Positions 1-11,029 of a stretch of DNA of 64,000 bases are shown one piece after another (within the stretch, counting starts at the first letter, position 1; each line of letters begins with the position of its first letter). Source of the stretch: Gigaspora margarita (lineage: Eukaryota; Glomeromycota; Glomeromycetes; Diversisporales; Gigasporaceae). A program made the position numbers and the translations under genes. The DNA is taken from positions 1-64,000 of the forward strand of contig WTPW01000500.1 in the NCBI GenBank assembly GCA_009809945.1, written 5' to 3'. The notes beneath the pieces are model-generated. The model saw only the letters and a list, made by a program, of their open reading frames with translations, ran no database searches and was not told the DNA's origin.

Positions 1-345
1 AAGTTAAAATTTTTATTATATAACTAATTATAATTTTTTAACTATTAATTATTTTAAATCTTTTTTATATAACAAACTATTATTTTATAAAATTTATTAA
101 TAACTTTAAGACTATAGTTGCTTTAAATAGTGTACTACCGGTAGTACATCAAAATTTGCCTATGTTTAAAAAAAATTTTTTTCTTAACAACTTAATTAAT
201 AATATAAAAAAAAATACAACCAAGCTATTCTTGTATATTTATCAGATTTTTGTATATAAAATTTATTTAAATTTATAATTTTTTAGATTTTTAATTTATT
301 TTTTTAACTGTACTACCGGTAGTACAAAAAGTGAAATGCTAACCA
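1..345. repeat. Right part of a palindrome-bearing inverted-repeat element
   Basis: Two perfect 18-bp palindromes, TGTACTACCGGTAGTACA, lie at 131-148 and 309-326. About 12 bases after the second, the sequence AACCATTAAT resembles the right end of the element at 19447-20274 (AAGCCATTAAT). I infer that the window opens inside a member of the same family and that its left end lies outside. There is no coding potential. Confidence 0.4.
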
Positions 346-589
346 TTAATTAAATAAAATATGATAAAAATAAGGGTTTTAGTTTCACCTGCACCGTGGT
401 GCACCGGAAAGTCTACGGTAGGGATAGTGAAAAATATCGATGTACATATTTTATATATTGTAGGTAATTTCTGTTGTGTAACTTATATAATTTTGGCCAG
501 AATTGCGTAATTAATATAGTGTTACCGGCCAGAATAATAGTATTGAAACTATGTATAACTGATAAAAATCAAATCTTTTACCCAGGATT

Positions 590-760
590 GGCAACAAAAT
601 TTTTCAATCACATGATAACGACAATTTCTTAAAAGCTCATTTACGTTAGGATTAGTGTTTGTGTTAGAATTAGGGGTTAGCGGGTCTTATAGTAAAATTG
701 AGCAAGAAAATTTTTTGTTAAGCGCGAAACAAAAGTGATTCAATACCTTTCTGGATCTTG
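590..760. repeat. Dispersed AT-rich repeat with TTAGGG-like interior
   Basis: The stretch with TTAGGATTAGTG, GGGGTTAGCG and ATAGTAAAATTGAGCAAG resembles the cores of elements at 38177-38459, 46249-46571, 49302-49655 and 51243-51544, which share a TATAGTAAAATTTTGCAAGG-like segment beside short TTAGGG-like runs. I cannot place exact ends here. Confidence 0.3.
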
Positions 761-1084
761 GGACGACTGACTTGTCGTTTTAGAGTTTCAATATCATTTC
801 TCCACAGTTTCCCCACAGTTAAGTTTGGTCTGATTTTCCGCTAATTAGAATTAGAAACCGGTGAAGTCAGTGAATACGGTATATGATAAATATGGATTAA
901 TCAGTTTTGGCAGGTTACTTGTATCATACTACAAAATTTTTTTCTTTTTTTTTTTTAGAAAAATTTTTTTTTTTTAGGCATCAATTTTTTTATAATTAAA
1001 AATAACAATATACTGAGAGCGTTTAATAATTCAGTACTGTATATATTTAGAATTTATTTGTCCAAAAAATATTTATTATTGTAG

Positions 1085-1260
1085 CAAGTACTGTACGCAC
1101 GTACGTACAGTACGTACAGTATATAAATATTCGATTAAGGTTTGCAAACATGCAAAATGATACTAATAAAGTTTTTCATGGAAATATTGTACTCAAAAAA
1201 CATAAAAAGATATATCATAAGCAAGTACGTAAGTCGTACGTGTGTACGTACAGTATATAC
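1085..1260. repeat. GTAC-rich self-complementary stretch
   Basis: GTACGTACAGTATATA occurs twice (1110-1125 and 1244-1259) among further GTAC/CGTACG words; 4520-4550 is similar. Each word is self-complementary. The small open frame between the copies is not supported as a gene. From 1261 to 2284 I see only AT-rich sequence with short A and T runs. Confidence 0.35.
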
Positions 1261-2284
1261 CCGTCTTTTATATATCTTGGCGGTAAAATAACAAATCTAT
1301 TGCTTATTTACAGTTGTAGCAAACTTTATAAGTTTAAATTAATAAACCGCTCCAAGTTTTGACGAGACTGGGGATGATGTTTATTTGAGATAGATACTGA
1401 TAAGTTACTTTGGAAAAAACCAAAGAATCATATCAAACTCATTAAAGTTAAAACAGGATACATTCAAGTTTTTTTTAAACACCAAAGGACTAAAAAAAAA
1501 GTACTAAATTTGAATCGTAATATACAGAATTTATTATTTTGAAATAGTAATCTTAAGTTTGCATTGAACCTATATTCGTAAAAAAAAAAAAAAAAAAAGT
1601 CAGAAGAATCATAATTTTGGACACCATGCACGATAATGCATCTTTATTTTTATTTACTAGAAACAAAATAGAATTAAGGTTAGAACTTTAAGTCAGGTAA
1701 ATTATTTAACAAAATTTTTCAAAACTTTTTTTTTTTTATTAAAGCAACTTCATAAGCAAATAGCAAAATTTCGGTAACAAGCACTTTCTTCAAAAAAAAG
1801 AAAAGAAAAGAAAAAGAAAAAAAAAGGAACAATGAATTTGTGAGCCTTGATCTTCGTATAATGTTGTATTTTTTTAAAGATCAAGGTATTACTCGTTAAG
1901 TAACTAAGTTCATAAATAGAATTAAAGTTTATGCAACACTTAACATTTAAAGTTTAAACTTTACCCTTAATTTTTTTTTACAACCCGACATTTTACGAGT
2001 TATACAATTTTTCAAAGATTTTTTTTTGTGTAGAAACAAATATTACATATTTTGTAGCAAATTATTTCAAAATTCTTAACCACCCTTCTGTGAAAATTCA
2101 AACCGAATAAAAAATTAAACGGTGCTTAAATGTCTTATTTTTGTTACATAAAGTTTGTGTATCAAGATTTCGCCATAGAATTTTACCGTAAGATTTCGCT
2201 GAAACTATCGTCATAATTGCACATAACGATAATTAATTTTGTCAACTTTACAAAATACAAAAAAATACATATAATCAAACTTCA

Positions 2285-3730
2285 TTAATTAAAGTTTATC
2301 AATTGACCATTATAAATTGCGTTAGGATGGATGATCTCAGATCTACCCCAATTGATATTTTCAGTATTTAATAAGTTTGAAATAGGATTATTATCATCAG
2401 TCTCAGTTGCCCAAAGATTTAAAATATCGCTTAATTCAGTAGCATTAGGTCGTTCGTTTGGATCTTGATGCCAGCATTTTTTCATTAATGTTGAATATGC
2501 TTCTGGAGTATTCTCAATAATTTCTGGACGAAATTCTTTACATATATTTGTAGCAAGATCAATATCATGCGAATAATGACAAAAAGGACGCATATATGTA
2601 GATAATGTCCACATGATCATTCCAAAACTATATATATCTGAAGCTTGTATGTATCCATTACCATTTAGTACTTCTGGAGCTATGTATGGTAAAACTCCAT
2701 AGATTGCGGATGTTTTTTTGTCAACTGGTCCATATAATCCGATATCGGAAATTCTTATACTGATGTTTCCAGATCTATTTTCAGTTAACAAATTTCCACC
2801 GTGGAGATTACCATGATAAAGTCTATTATTATGAATACGTTTTATACCATCAATAATTTCTTGAAGAATATTAACAATATCTTTCCAGCAAAGATAACTA
2901 ATTCTATCAATGTATTGGTATAAATTTTCATCACAAAGCTCCATTACGAACATATAACAACCATTTTGATCACGTGTAACTCCGAAGCAATCGACGACAT
3001 ATCTTCCTTGAAGGCATTTATGATATCTTATAATCTATACAAAAAAAATAAAAAAAATAAGAACAATATTTAATAAATAGGGTAGTTTCAAGAGAACAAT
3101 GAAACCAGTGATATCTTCATGTTCATCACTTCACATGATTAATAGTTCGGCCTAAGTTAGGGTTAGTGTTAGGTTAGGTGATAAATAGTTTAGGCCACTT
3201 TTTTTAGTGTTAGTAAATAAATGACGTAATTGAATGATTTCACGTGATGTGATTATCACTGGGTTCATTGTTCTTGAAGTGTCCCAATACTGCAATAAAT
3301 ATTTGGGTTTTTTTTGTGACATTTAAGGAAAGCTTACATTATCTAAATATTCTTGGCTCATTTGATTAGAATTTTCTATCGTTTTTAGTGCACATTTTGT
3401 TGGACCATTTCTAAGCCAACCACCATTGTTTTGGTCCCAAATTCTAGGACCTTCTAACCATGTTCCACCATAAATAGTACTAAAAGCGCTTCTTGCTCGA
3501 AGTTCTATAAAGTCAATATTTTCAAATGGAATCCATTCAAGGTTACCTACGTCATGGCTTGCATGACGTTGGGTATATTGAATCGCTTTGTCAATCTTTG
3601 TGTTACCACTTGTCCATCTATGAAAATTTTGAATGAAGGCTTCAGTTTCGCATATCGAGCACCATAAAAAATTGTGTATATTTCCACATTCAAAACATTC
3701 AGTGTTTGGAGAAGGTATATCAGACGCCAT
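2285..3730 (-). CDS. Kinase-like protein (TKL type), probable pseudokinase
   Basis: Two exons, 3730-3338 and 3034-2285, encode 380 residues; the 303-bp intron begins GTAAGC and ends TATAG. The leader has C12-x2-C15-x8-C24-x2-C27, a zinc-ribbon-like pattern followed by FHRWTSGN and WIPFENIDFI, the known layout of an expanded Rhizophagus kinase family. The kinase fold is complete: an ALK lysine (K116), the DIG motif at 228-230 (normally DFG), APE, a subdomain IX DIYSFG segment and the C-lobe CWHQDPNERP. Two key motifs are changed. The glycine loop reads ARSAFSTIYGG, and the HRD motif reads HGN at 205-207, so the catalytic Asp is Asn. HGN is also known from JAK JH2 pseudokinase domains. I infer weak or no phosphotransfer and a binding or scaffold role. 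A small repeat element occupies most of the intron, and a minisatellite starts 28 bp beyond the ATG. Confidence 0.9.
3080..3285. mobile_element. MITE inside the kinase-gene intron
   Basis: About 206 bp bounded by inverted repeats of about 32 bp: the left end GGGTAGTTTCAAGAGAACAA matches the reverse complement of the right end, GGGACACTTCAAGAACAATG, with few changes. It carries a GTTAGGGTTAGTGTTAGG core. A second, partial copy lies at 6937-7119. It fills about two thirds of the intron, leaving both splice borders intact. Confidence 0.7.
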
Positions 3731-3757
3731 TTCTGAAGAATTAATTCTTTTTTAAAG

Positions 3758-4316
3758 ATGCTAATAACGTTGTCTATAGAAAAATATTTGATTCTAGTAA
3801 CGTTGTCTATAGAAAAATATTTGATTCTAGTAACGTTGTCTATAGAAAAATATTTGATTCTAGTAACGTTGTCTATAGAAAAATATTTGATTCTAGTAAC
3901 GTTGTCTATAGAAAAATATTTGATTCTAGTAACGTTGTCTATAGAAAAATATTTGATTCTAGTAACGTTGTCTATAGAAAAATATTTGATTCTAGTAACG
4001 TTGTCTATAGAAAAATATTTGATTCTAGTAACGTTGTCTATAGAAAAATATTTGATTCTAGTAACGTTGTCTATAGAAAAATATTTGATTCTAGTAACGT
4101 TGTCTATAGAAAAATATTTGATTCTAGTAACGTTGTCTATAGAAAAATATTTGATTCTAGTAACGTTGTCTATAGAAAAATATTTGATTCTAGTAACGTT
4201 GTCTATAGAAAAATATTTGATTCTAGTAACGTTGTCTATAGAAAAATATTTGATTCTAGTAACGTTGTCTATAGAAAAATATTTGATTCTAGTAACGTTG
4301 TCTATAGAAAAATATT
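3758..4316. repeat. 33-bp minisatellite, about 17 copies
   Basis: Near-identical tandem copies of a 33-bp unit containing AACGTTGTCTATAGAAAAAT run up to the N at 4317; only the first unit differs clearly. Because 33 is a multiple of three, a frame stays open through the array and gives an artificial 11-residue repeat protein (TLSIEKYLILV). Lack of divergence implies recent expansion or homogenisation. The true length is unknown because the array ends at an assembly join. Confidence 0.95.
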
Positions 4317-4317
4317 N
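4317..4317. other. Single N at an assembly join
   Basis: One undetermined base separates the minisatellite from T-rich sequence; array length and the sequence order here may be unreliable. Confidence 0.9.
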
Positions 4318-4326
4318 CCAGGTGAG

Positions 4327-4373
4327 ATTTTTTTTTTTTTTTTTTTGCTGTTGGTGTTGTAAATATGTTTATT

Positions 4374-4410
<37 letters not shown>

Positions 4411-6158
4411 TTTTTTTTTTTTGTATTTTTTTTCTCGGAGCAAAAATTTTCGACTCTGCTCTTTTTTCATTATATATTTATATAGGGATCATATACAACG
4501 TTAATGGTCTGATAAAACGCGTACGTACAGTTCGTAACTATGTAGTACGTATATAACAGATAAGTAAATATCTTTACGCATATGATTATATGCTAATGTT
4601 TCTTATACTAACAATTTAAACTAATCTGGATGTATTTTTTTTTTTTTTTTTAAATCCCCAAGAAATATATTGTTCTTGTGTAAACACTTAGCCATTTTTT
4701 TTTTTTTTTTTTGGTCAATTTCTAGTAAATCATACAAAAATTCCGATTACCCGATTATAGAAGTAATAAATAAATTTAGTATTAGAATTTGAAAACAACC
4801 CAAAAGATGCAAAGATAAATCACTCTATTTTGGTAACATTGGGTCACATTGTTCTGACAGTGTCGATTTATTTGTTATTCATTGTTACAGTAGTATCATA
4901 AAGTTAGTGAATAGCCAATTAAAATCAACCGAGTCAATAACCAGTATTTGATAGTATTAACGTCAAGTTTTAATAATGATAAGCATTAAATTCAAAAAAA
5001 ATATAAATATATACTATATATATTTGGTCAAATTGCATGTATATCTTGATTTATATTGGTTAACAATCAAGTTTAGGTTGGGGCTAAAAAGGCGGGAACT
5101 CAAAAAATAAACATGCCGAACATTGTTTAGTAGTAATTATGTTACCACAATAAAGCGCAAACTTAACACTAATACAAGTGTCTATCAAGTTTGTCCTATT
5201 TTTAGTAGTTAAATATTGAGTGTTAATTTTTCTGTATAAATTTTTGGTTGAAGAAAATGGATTAATAATAAAGATCGCATTGACTTGGTAGAAAAGTTAA
5301 AAAAAAAAAATCTACTCTAGTCAAATAAAATGTTCTTCATTGCTTAATTATTTGATATCGAGGTTTTAATTTACTATGACGGAAATCAAATGCTAATCAT
5401 CACGTCATTTTTGACAGAATTGCAGAGATGGTTACGCATGACATTTCAAGATTTATCAAGGTGTTACACAGGGTTCCGCAAGGAGTAACTCACCAAGGTT
5501 TTGGTTCACTTTGATAACCATGAACGTCTTAATGTACCAAGGGGCATGGGAAAAGAACTGCCGATGTGCGAATGTATACAATAACAAAGAATAAAGATTT
5601 CTCACCCCATAAATAATTCACTTTCGTTAATCAACAATTAAAAAGATTAAAAAATTGATTTCATACGTATATTCGACTAAATAAATATTGTGTATCAATC
5701 TACATAATATTGATCGTTTTTTCCAATCACAAACGAGTCTAGAACTAGAATTGCATAGTAAATATAAACACAAAAAAAAAAATTTGCTCTTAAACTGATG
5801 CTGTGGAAGGATGCCAAAATCTTTTGAGTGTGGCATTTATACCATTCGATTATTTTTTGTCTTGTTACATGTCACGTCATGTTTCTATTGATTAAGAGAT
5901 CTACAATGTGTTATTTCGACTTTAAAATAATGGTATATCACAGATACCCCTGCATATATTCTTATTGAGATGGCCAAAATAATCGATATTACATTTTAAA
6001 TATCTTTTTTATAAACCAATTGATCTAGTTATTGTTTTTTTTTTTTTTTTTTTTTTAAAGTGGATAAAAGTTTTTCTGAGTCTTTGGAGGTACAGATATT
6101 TTTTTTTTTTTTTTTATTGGTTTTAACTCAATACCATATAAAAAGTTTGTTCAATTCT

Positions 6159-6190
<32 letters not shown>
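4327..6190. repeat. Region with many long poly-T tracts
   Basis: Runs of about 15-30 T on the plus strand recur near 4329, 4378, 4630, 4696, 6036, 6101 and 6161. Between them lies unremarkable AT-rich sequence; open frames at 4365-4556 and 5627-5836 are low-complexity or lack any recognisable domain. No gene is supported from 4318 to 6936. Confidence 0.6.
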
Positions 6191-6192
<2 letters not shown>

Positions 6193-6936
6193 TGTATGTC
6201 GTAATTAATGATTTACAATATAACAGATAATGTGTTTCTAGTGTGCAGAATCCTCTTGAATAAATTCATCGAATTAAATAAAAAATTGTGTGAAAAAAAG
6301 ATAAAAATCATGCAAATTTTAATAATTGTTCCTAAAATTTAATCATGTTATGCAAGTCAGTTTGTAATAAATGAATTCGGTGTTATCGAAATACTTTTCA
6401 GTAATTATGCATCACAAAGTTCATTATTATTGGATAAATTGATATCGACATGCTTAAAATATTTTTATGTGAAACTTTAAATCGAAGCAAAAAAAAATTT
6501 TAAATATGTTTGACGAATGATATGCGTTAAGTGTTCTTTGAATATATCCATATAAAGCATTATAATCCATAAAAATTTCGGCTGATTCATAATCACGTAC
6601 TTTATGATAGCAATATTTATGATAAATAATTATTGTAACTGAAAATTTGATTCCAGGAAACTGATAACGAAGACTAGTGTTACGAGAATTAAAAGCGAAA
6701 GAAGTTTATTTTTCTAAAGTCTTTATGCTTACAAATCTGGATTATGATCATCACTAGTGTTGTTAGGTGAAGCCTATTTCCAAATGGTGAAAGACGAAAC
6801 CTAAACCAAAAAAAAAAAGACAAAGTCGAAACCTCTTGGCGAAAAACATCGATCCCGTGATCTCCAAGCCAGCCGAACTATACAATAAAAATTTCTCGAT
6901 ATTTAGTTCTAGTTGTAATAGCCATAAAGCAATAAC

Positions 6937-7119
6937 GGGTAGTTTCAAGAATAGTGAACCCAATGATATCTTCATGGTCAACACGTTACATAATTAAATA
7001 CTCGGGCTAAGTTAGGGTTAGTGTTAGGGTTTGGTGATAGTATAGTTTAGGCCGAGTTGCTAGTGCTAGTCAACAAATAACGTAATTGTATAATTTCACG
7101 TGATGTGATGATCACTGAA
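6937..7119. mobile_element. Partial second copy of the intronic MITE
   Basis: Starts GGGTAGTTTCAAGAATAGTG and follows the 3080-3285 element through the GTTAGGGTTAGTGTTAGGG core to GATGTGATGATCACTGAA, then gives way to the hairpin-array element at 7120. Its own right end is missing or scrambled after the insertion. Confidence 0.65.
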
Positions 7120-8291
7120 TCCTGCACTTACTTTTTGATACTGATCAAAACTTTGAGCGAAGATACCTCAACAACTACCTGCTTGAATCTGATAAAACTT
7201 TTTCTTTTGAATTCTATGGATTCATAGAATTCAAATAAAAAAAGATTGACCAAATTTAGCTATGCGGTTGTCGAGATAGCTTCGCTCAAAACTAGAGAAA
7301 AATCAAAACGCCTTCAAAATAGAAGCTGCACCAAATTTCTCTCTAACTTTTTGAGCGAAGATATCTCGATAACCATCTGGCCAAATTCGATAAACCTTTT
7401 TTTATTTAAATCCTATGGATTCATAGAATTCAAATAAAAAGCTTTTCATTGAATTTAGTCAAGTGGTTATCGAGATATCTTTAGAGAAAAATCAAAACGT
7501 TTATCAAAATAGAAGCTACGCCAAATTTTCTTTCTAATTTGAGCGAAGATATCTCGATAACTATCTAACCAAATTCGATAAACATTTTTTTATTTGAATT
7601 CTATGAATTCATAGAATTCAAATAAAAAAAAGTTTCATCGCATTTAATCAAATAAATTGTCGAGATATCTTCGTTCAAAGAAAAATTCAAAATGCGTATC
7701 AAAATAGAATCTATGTTTCTAGCTTTGAACGAAGATATCTTGACACCCACTTGACTAAATGCAATGAAATTTTTTTATTTAACTTTTATGAATATATAGA
7801 ATTGAAAAAAAAATTGTATCAAATTTGGACAGACCGTTATCGAGATATCTTCGCTTAAAGTTAAAGAGAAATTTCTATTTTGATAGGCGTTTTATTTTTC
7901 TCTAATTTTGATCGAAGATACCTTAATAACCACTTGACTAAATTCGATTAAAAGTTTTTTATTTGAATTCTATGAATCCATAGGATTCAAATAAAAAAAG
8001 TTTTATCGAATTTGGAGAAATTTGGCGCAGCTTCTATTTTAATAGGCGTTTTGATTTTCTCTAATTTTGAGTGAAGTTTTTTCGACAACTACATGGCTAA
8101 ATTCGATGGAATTTTTTATTTGAATTCTATGAATCCATAGAATTCAAATCGAAAAGGTTTTTTCAGATTCAAGCAGGTAGTTGTCGAGATAGCTTCGCTC
8201 AAAGTTTTTAAATTTTTTATTTTTACCGGGATCTGCATGTCGATTAGTATCAAAAAAGTAAGTGCAGGAGTATCAAAAACGTAAGTTTTGC
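7120..8291. mobile_element. Hairpin-array element, copy 1 (about 6 palindromic units)
   Basis: About six tandem units of roughly 185 bp. Each is an imperfect palindrome: GCGAAGATATCTCGATAACC, then CCAAATTCGATAAAC, then a centre such as GAATTCTATGAATTCATAG, then the reverse complement. Ends carry TGCACTTACTTTTTGATACT on the left and its inverted copy, partly doubled, on the right. The 9-mer ATCACTGAA lies directly outside both ends (7111-7119, 8292-8300), as expected of a target duplication. No transposase frame is present; the small open frame at 7246-7437 is a by-product of the unit sequence. Confidence 0.75.
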
Positions 8292-8300
8292 ATCACTGAA

Positions 8301-9216
8301 GTGATTTATTCAAGCAAGACAGAAATTCATTTTGATTGGTCATATGACAATCTTCGATCTTCAAAATAGCCAATCAAATTGTGCCAAATTTGCCAAAAAT
8401 GCAATTCTTGGGCAACTTCACTCATATGACAATAATTATAACACATTAGGTTTAATTTTCATTTTTAAACTACAAGCTTTCAAGTATTTTTTATTATGTT
8501 TGAAAACTTGAGATCGAATGGGATCAAATGTTCCGCCAAGTTTTTGTAGTACTAACTTATTATTTTTTTTATATTTACCAACCATTAACAGCATTAAGTA
8601 CCACTAAAAAGTGTTAGGGTTCTCCTTTTTTACTTTTTTTGCTGTATCATCTTCCTGAACAGGTTTTCCTGTATTTTTTTTCTTGTTTTTTTTTTCTTTG
8701 GTAAGAGTGTTAGAACCTTTTTCCAATCACTTTATGAAACTTTCAACATCATAGTAAATGCCTTTTTTGTAATATTCTTTATAGTGGTAGCAGCAATATT
8801 CCATTATAAAATAACAGCTATAATTATAGAAACTAGAACTTTACTATTATCCAAAATTTATAACAATAATTGCATGAATTAGGTTCTGTGGAGAAATTTG
8901 AACTATAGACTGTAAGGGCAAAACTTGGATATTAAAAATTTTTTTTTTAAAAAAAAAAATTTATAATTTAATAATAAAATGATTTTACTTTCCTGGTGGC
9001 ATTATAAGAAAAAATCTTATTAATTTTTTATATTTCATGAATTTAGTAAATTAGATTCCATATCTGATATAGTTTTTTTATACAATATATACAATACTGG
9101 CATTAAAGATTGGCTAGTATTAATTTTGTTGTTTAATGAGCCATATTGCAACTTCATCATAGCATCTGAATAACAAAAATTTATATAAATTATCCTGGGA
9201 TCTCTTGCAATATAGG
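8301..9216. other. No gene recognised
   Basis: AT-rich sequence with short poly-T runs and no open frame with a recognisable domain. CpG becomes scarce from here to about 20.4 kb. Confidence 0.5.
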
Positions 9217-9468
9217 AATTTTACAGGAGGGTCACCAAAATTCTGAGTTGGATGCTTTGAATCTAGGTCAGCATTTAGTCCTAGTTTTTAGCAGGTTCTA
9301 TAGCAAAATTATTAGCTAGGCATTTTTTACTTAATGAATAGATATGATTTATTAGTAAAATTTTTTATGATCATAGAGCAAAATTGATCAATTCTGATCC
9401 TGCAAACCATGATTCTAATGCACTCCGATGAATTCTAACCCAGAATTTTGGGGACCCCTCTATATAAG
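9217..9468. mobile_element. MITE family with GGAGGGTC ends, copy 1
   Basis: Inverted ends: ACAGGAGGGTCACCAAAATT on the left against AGAGGGGTCCCCAAAATTCT read from the right. The 12-mer TTGCAATATAGG flanks both sides (9205-9216, 9469-9480), a long apparent target duplication. Related copies, in the opposite orientation, are at 23444-23645 and 55155-55394; all share TTGATCAATTTTG and a GTAAAAAATGCC-like stretch. Confidence 0.7.
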
Positions 9469-9485
9469 TTGCAATATAGGTAATA

Positions 9486-10365
9486 GGGGTCTTAGTAGGT
9501 CAGGTTGGGTTGGGTTTGGACCTGAACCAGATCAGACCCACTTGGGTCAAAACCTGATTAGGGTCTGACCCATCTCATGTCTAACTTGACCTGGGTCTGA
9601 CCCGCTTCATGTCAAACCTGATCCAAGTTTGATCCAACCCAACCCAACCCAGGTTGAACCTGGAATGATAATAGTTACTACATAGTAAAGTCTAAATTTT
9701 ACTATATCAATCGATAAAACCCGCTTAAGTAAACTTGTTTAGAATATCAAAATGCATATACTCTGAAATTTTTATCCAAATCAGAGAAATTTTTATTATT
9801 TGGTTTTTAATTTTTATGTTCAATGCAAAAAATTAGAATTCTAAAAATATGTTTGACAAATATAAAACTTACAAGTTAAATAGTAAAAATTTCTCTAATT
9901 TGGATGAAAATTTCAAAGTATATGTATTTTGAACTTCCAAACAAGTTTACTTAAGCACATTTATCAATTTTGATAGTAAAATTTGGACTTTACTATATAG
10001 TGACTACTTGCGATCATTGTATATAATCAGGACCTGGACATCTAGTATAGAAGTCATATTTGAAATTTTTCAGCAAAAATATCTAAAATTTGGAAAGCAA
10101 AAAACAGTTTTTGGCAATTATATTGGCATGCAGTGGTCCAATTTGAATGAATGTTTTTTTTTAAATGAAGCTCTCAGTGAGGTGTATCTAACAAAAAAAT
10201 GTTTATTCAATTCTAATTACTGGATTAGAAGTTATTAAAGTAAATAGATTTTGTTATTTTTAGCAAATTAGATCAAAATTGGCCAAAATCCAGTTATAAC
10301 CTATATAAGAGATGTCCAGTTCTATATAATCTGACTGGGGTCAGACCCGACCCAGCTAAGACCCC
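9486..10365. mobile_element. Inverted-repeat element with GGGTTGGG-rich subterminal region
   Basis: Ends are GGGGTCTTAG and CTAAGACCCC, with TAATA outside each (9481-9485, 10366-10370). The left subterminal region holds GGTTGGGTTGGG, its complement CCCAACCCAACCC, and two degenerate copies of a unit with GGGTCTGACCC and CATGTC. The interior is occupied by another element at about 9664-10018. Confidence 0.7.
9664..10018. mobile_element. Nested long-hairpin MITE, copy 1
   Basis: The two halves are inverted copies: TTACTACATAGTAAAGTCTA, AAGTAAACTTGTTT and TCCAAATCAGAGAAATTTTT all recur in reverse complement on the right. It sits wholly inside the element at 9486-10365. A second copy at 45467-45825 is nested inside a different element. 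The open frame at 10008-10238 is chance. Confidence 0.7.
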
Positions 10366-10370
10366 TAATA

Positions 10371-11029
10371 AATGATACCAATTCTAAATTAATTGATAAT
10401 AATATCTTTTATTAATAGTATTATCTATACTATAAGAGATCCTTATTATGCATTCAAAGTTATGATTATATAAAATCTAATTAACCAAAAATTATTTAAA
10501 ATAATGCTTATTTTTATAACTTTACCTGCAGGTACCATATATGTCCAGATATAAACAGCCCTAAAAATAAGCAATACTTGTATTTAGAAATCAAAATACT
10601 AGAAAAATAAAATAAGCAACCTCTTTAAAATTGTTAAATATAATAAATTTTAAAATAAATTTATTAAGATGAACCAATAGAAATTAAGTATAAAAGTTAC
10701 CAAATTTAAGCAATCCTCTAAAAAATTTGGCTAAAATGGTTGCTTATTTTCAGATCTATATAGTATATATTTTGTATCTATGGTTCCATCCAGAGTAGCC
10801 AAATAGTATTCTGGATTTTTTTTGGATTTTGCTTTTTCATGATTTTTAAAAAATTTTTGTATATGATTAATAAGAAAAGCCCCAGTTTTCTTTGTTAAAA
10901 AGCTTAATTCAGATAGTGTATAAGGATATTATTTGGTTTTAATAAAGGTTTCCCACAATATTTCATTATTTTTGTAAGTTTAATTAATGTTTTGAATAAA
11001 TAAGTACTGTAATTAAAGTGCATACCAAT
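10371..11029. other. No gene recognised
   Basis: AT-rich, CpG-poor sequence without recognisable coding or inverted-repeat structure. It may hold the worn 3' end of the transposase-like relic that follows. Confidence 0.4.

Noticed and set aside
3758-4504. 248-codon repeat protein reading through the minisatellite
   Set aside because: Open only because the 33-bp unit has no stop in that frame; it runs through an N into poly-T.
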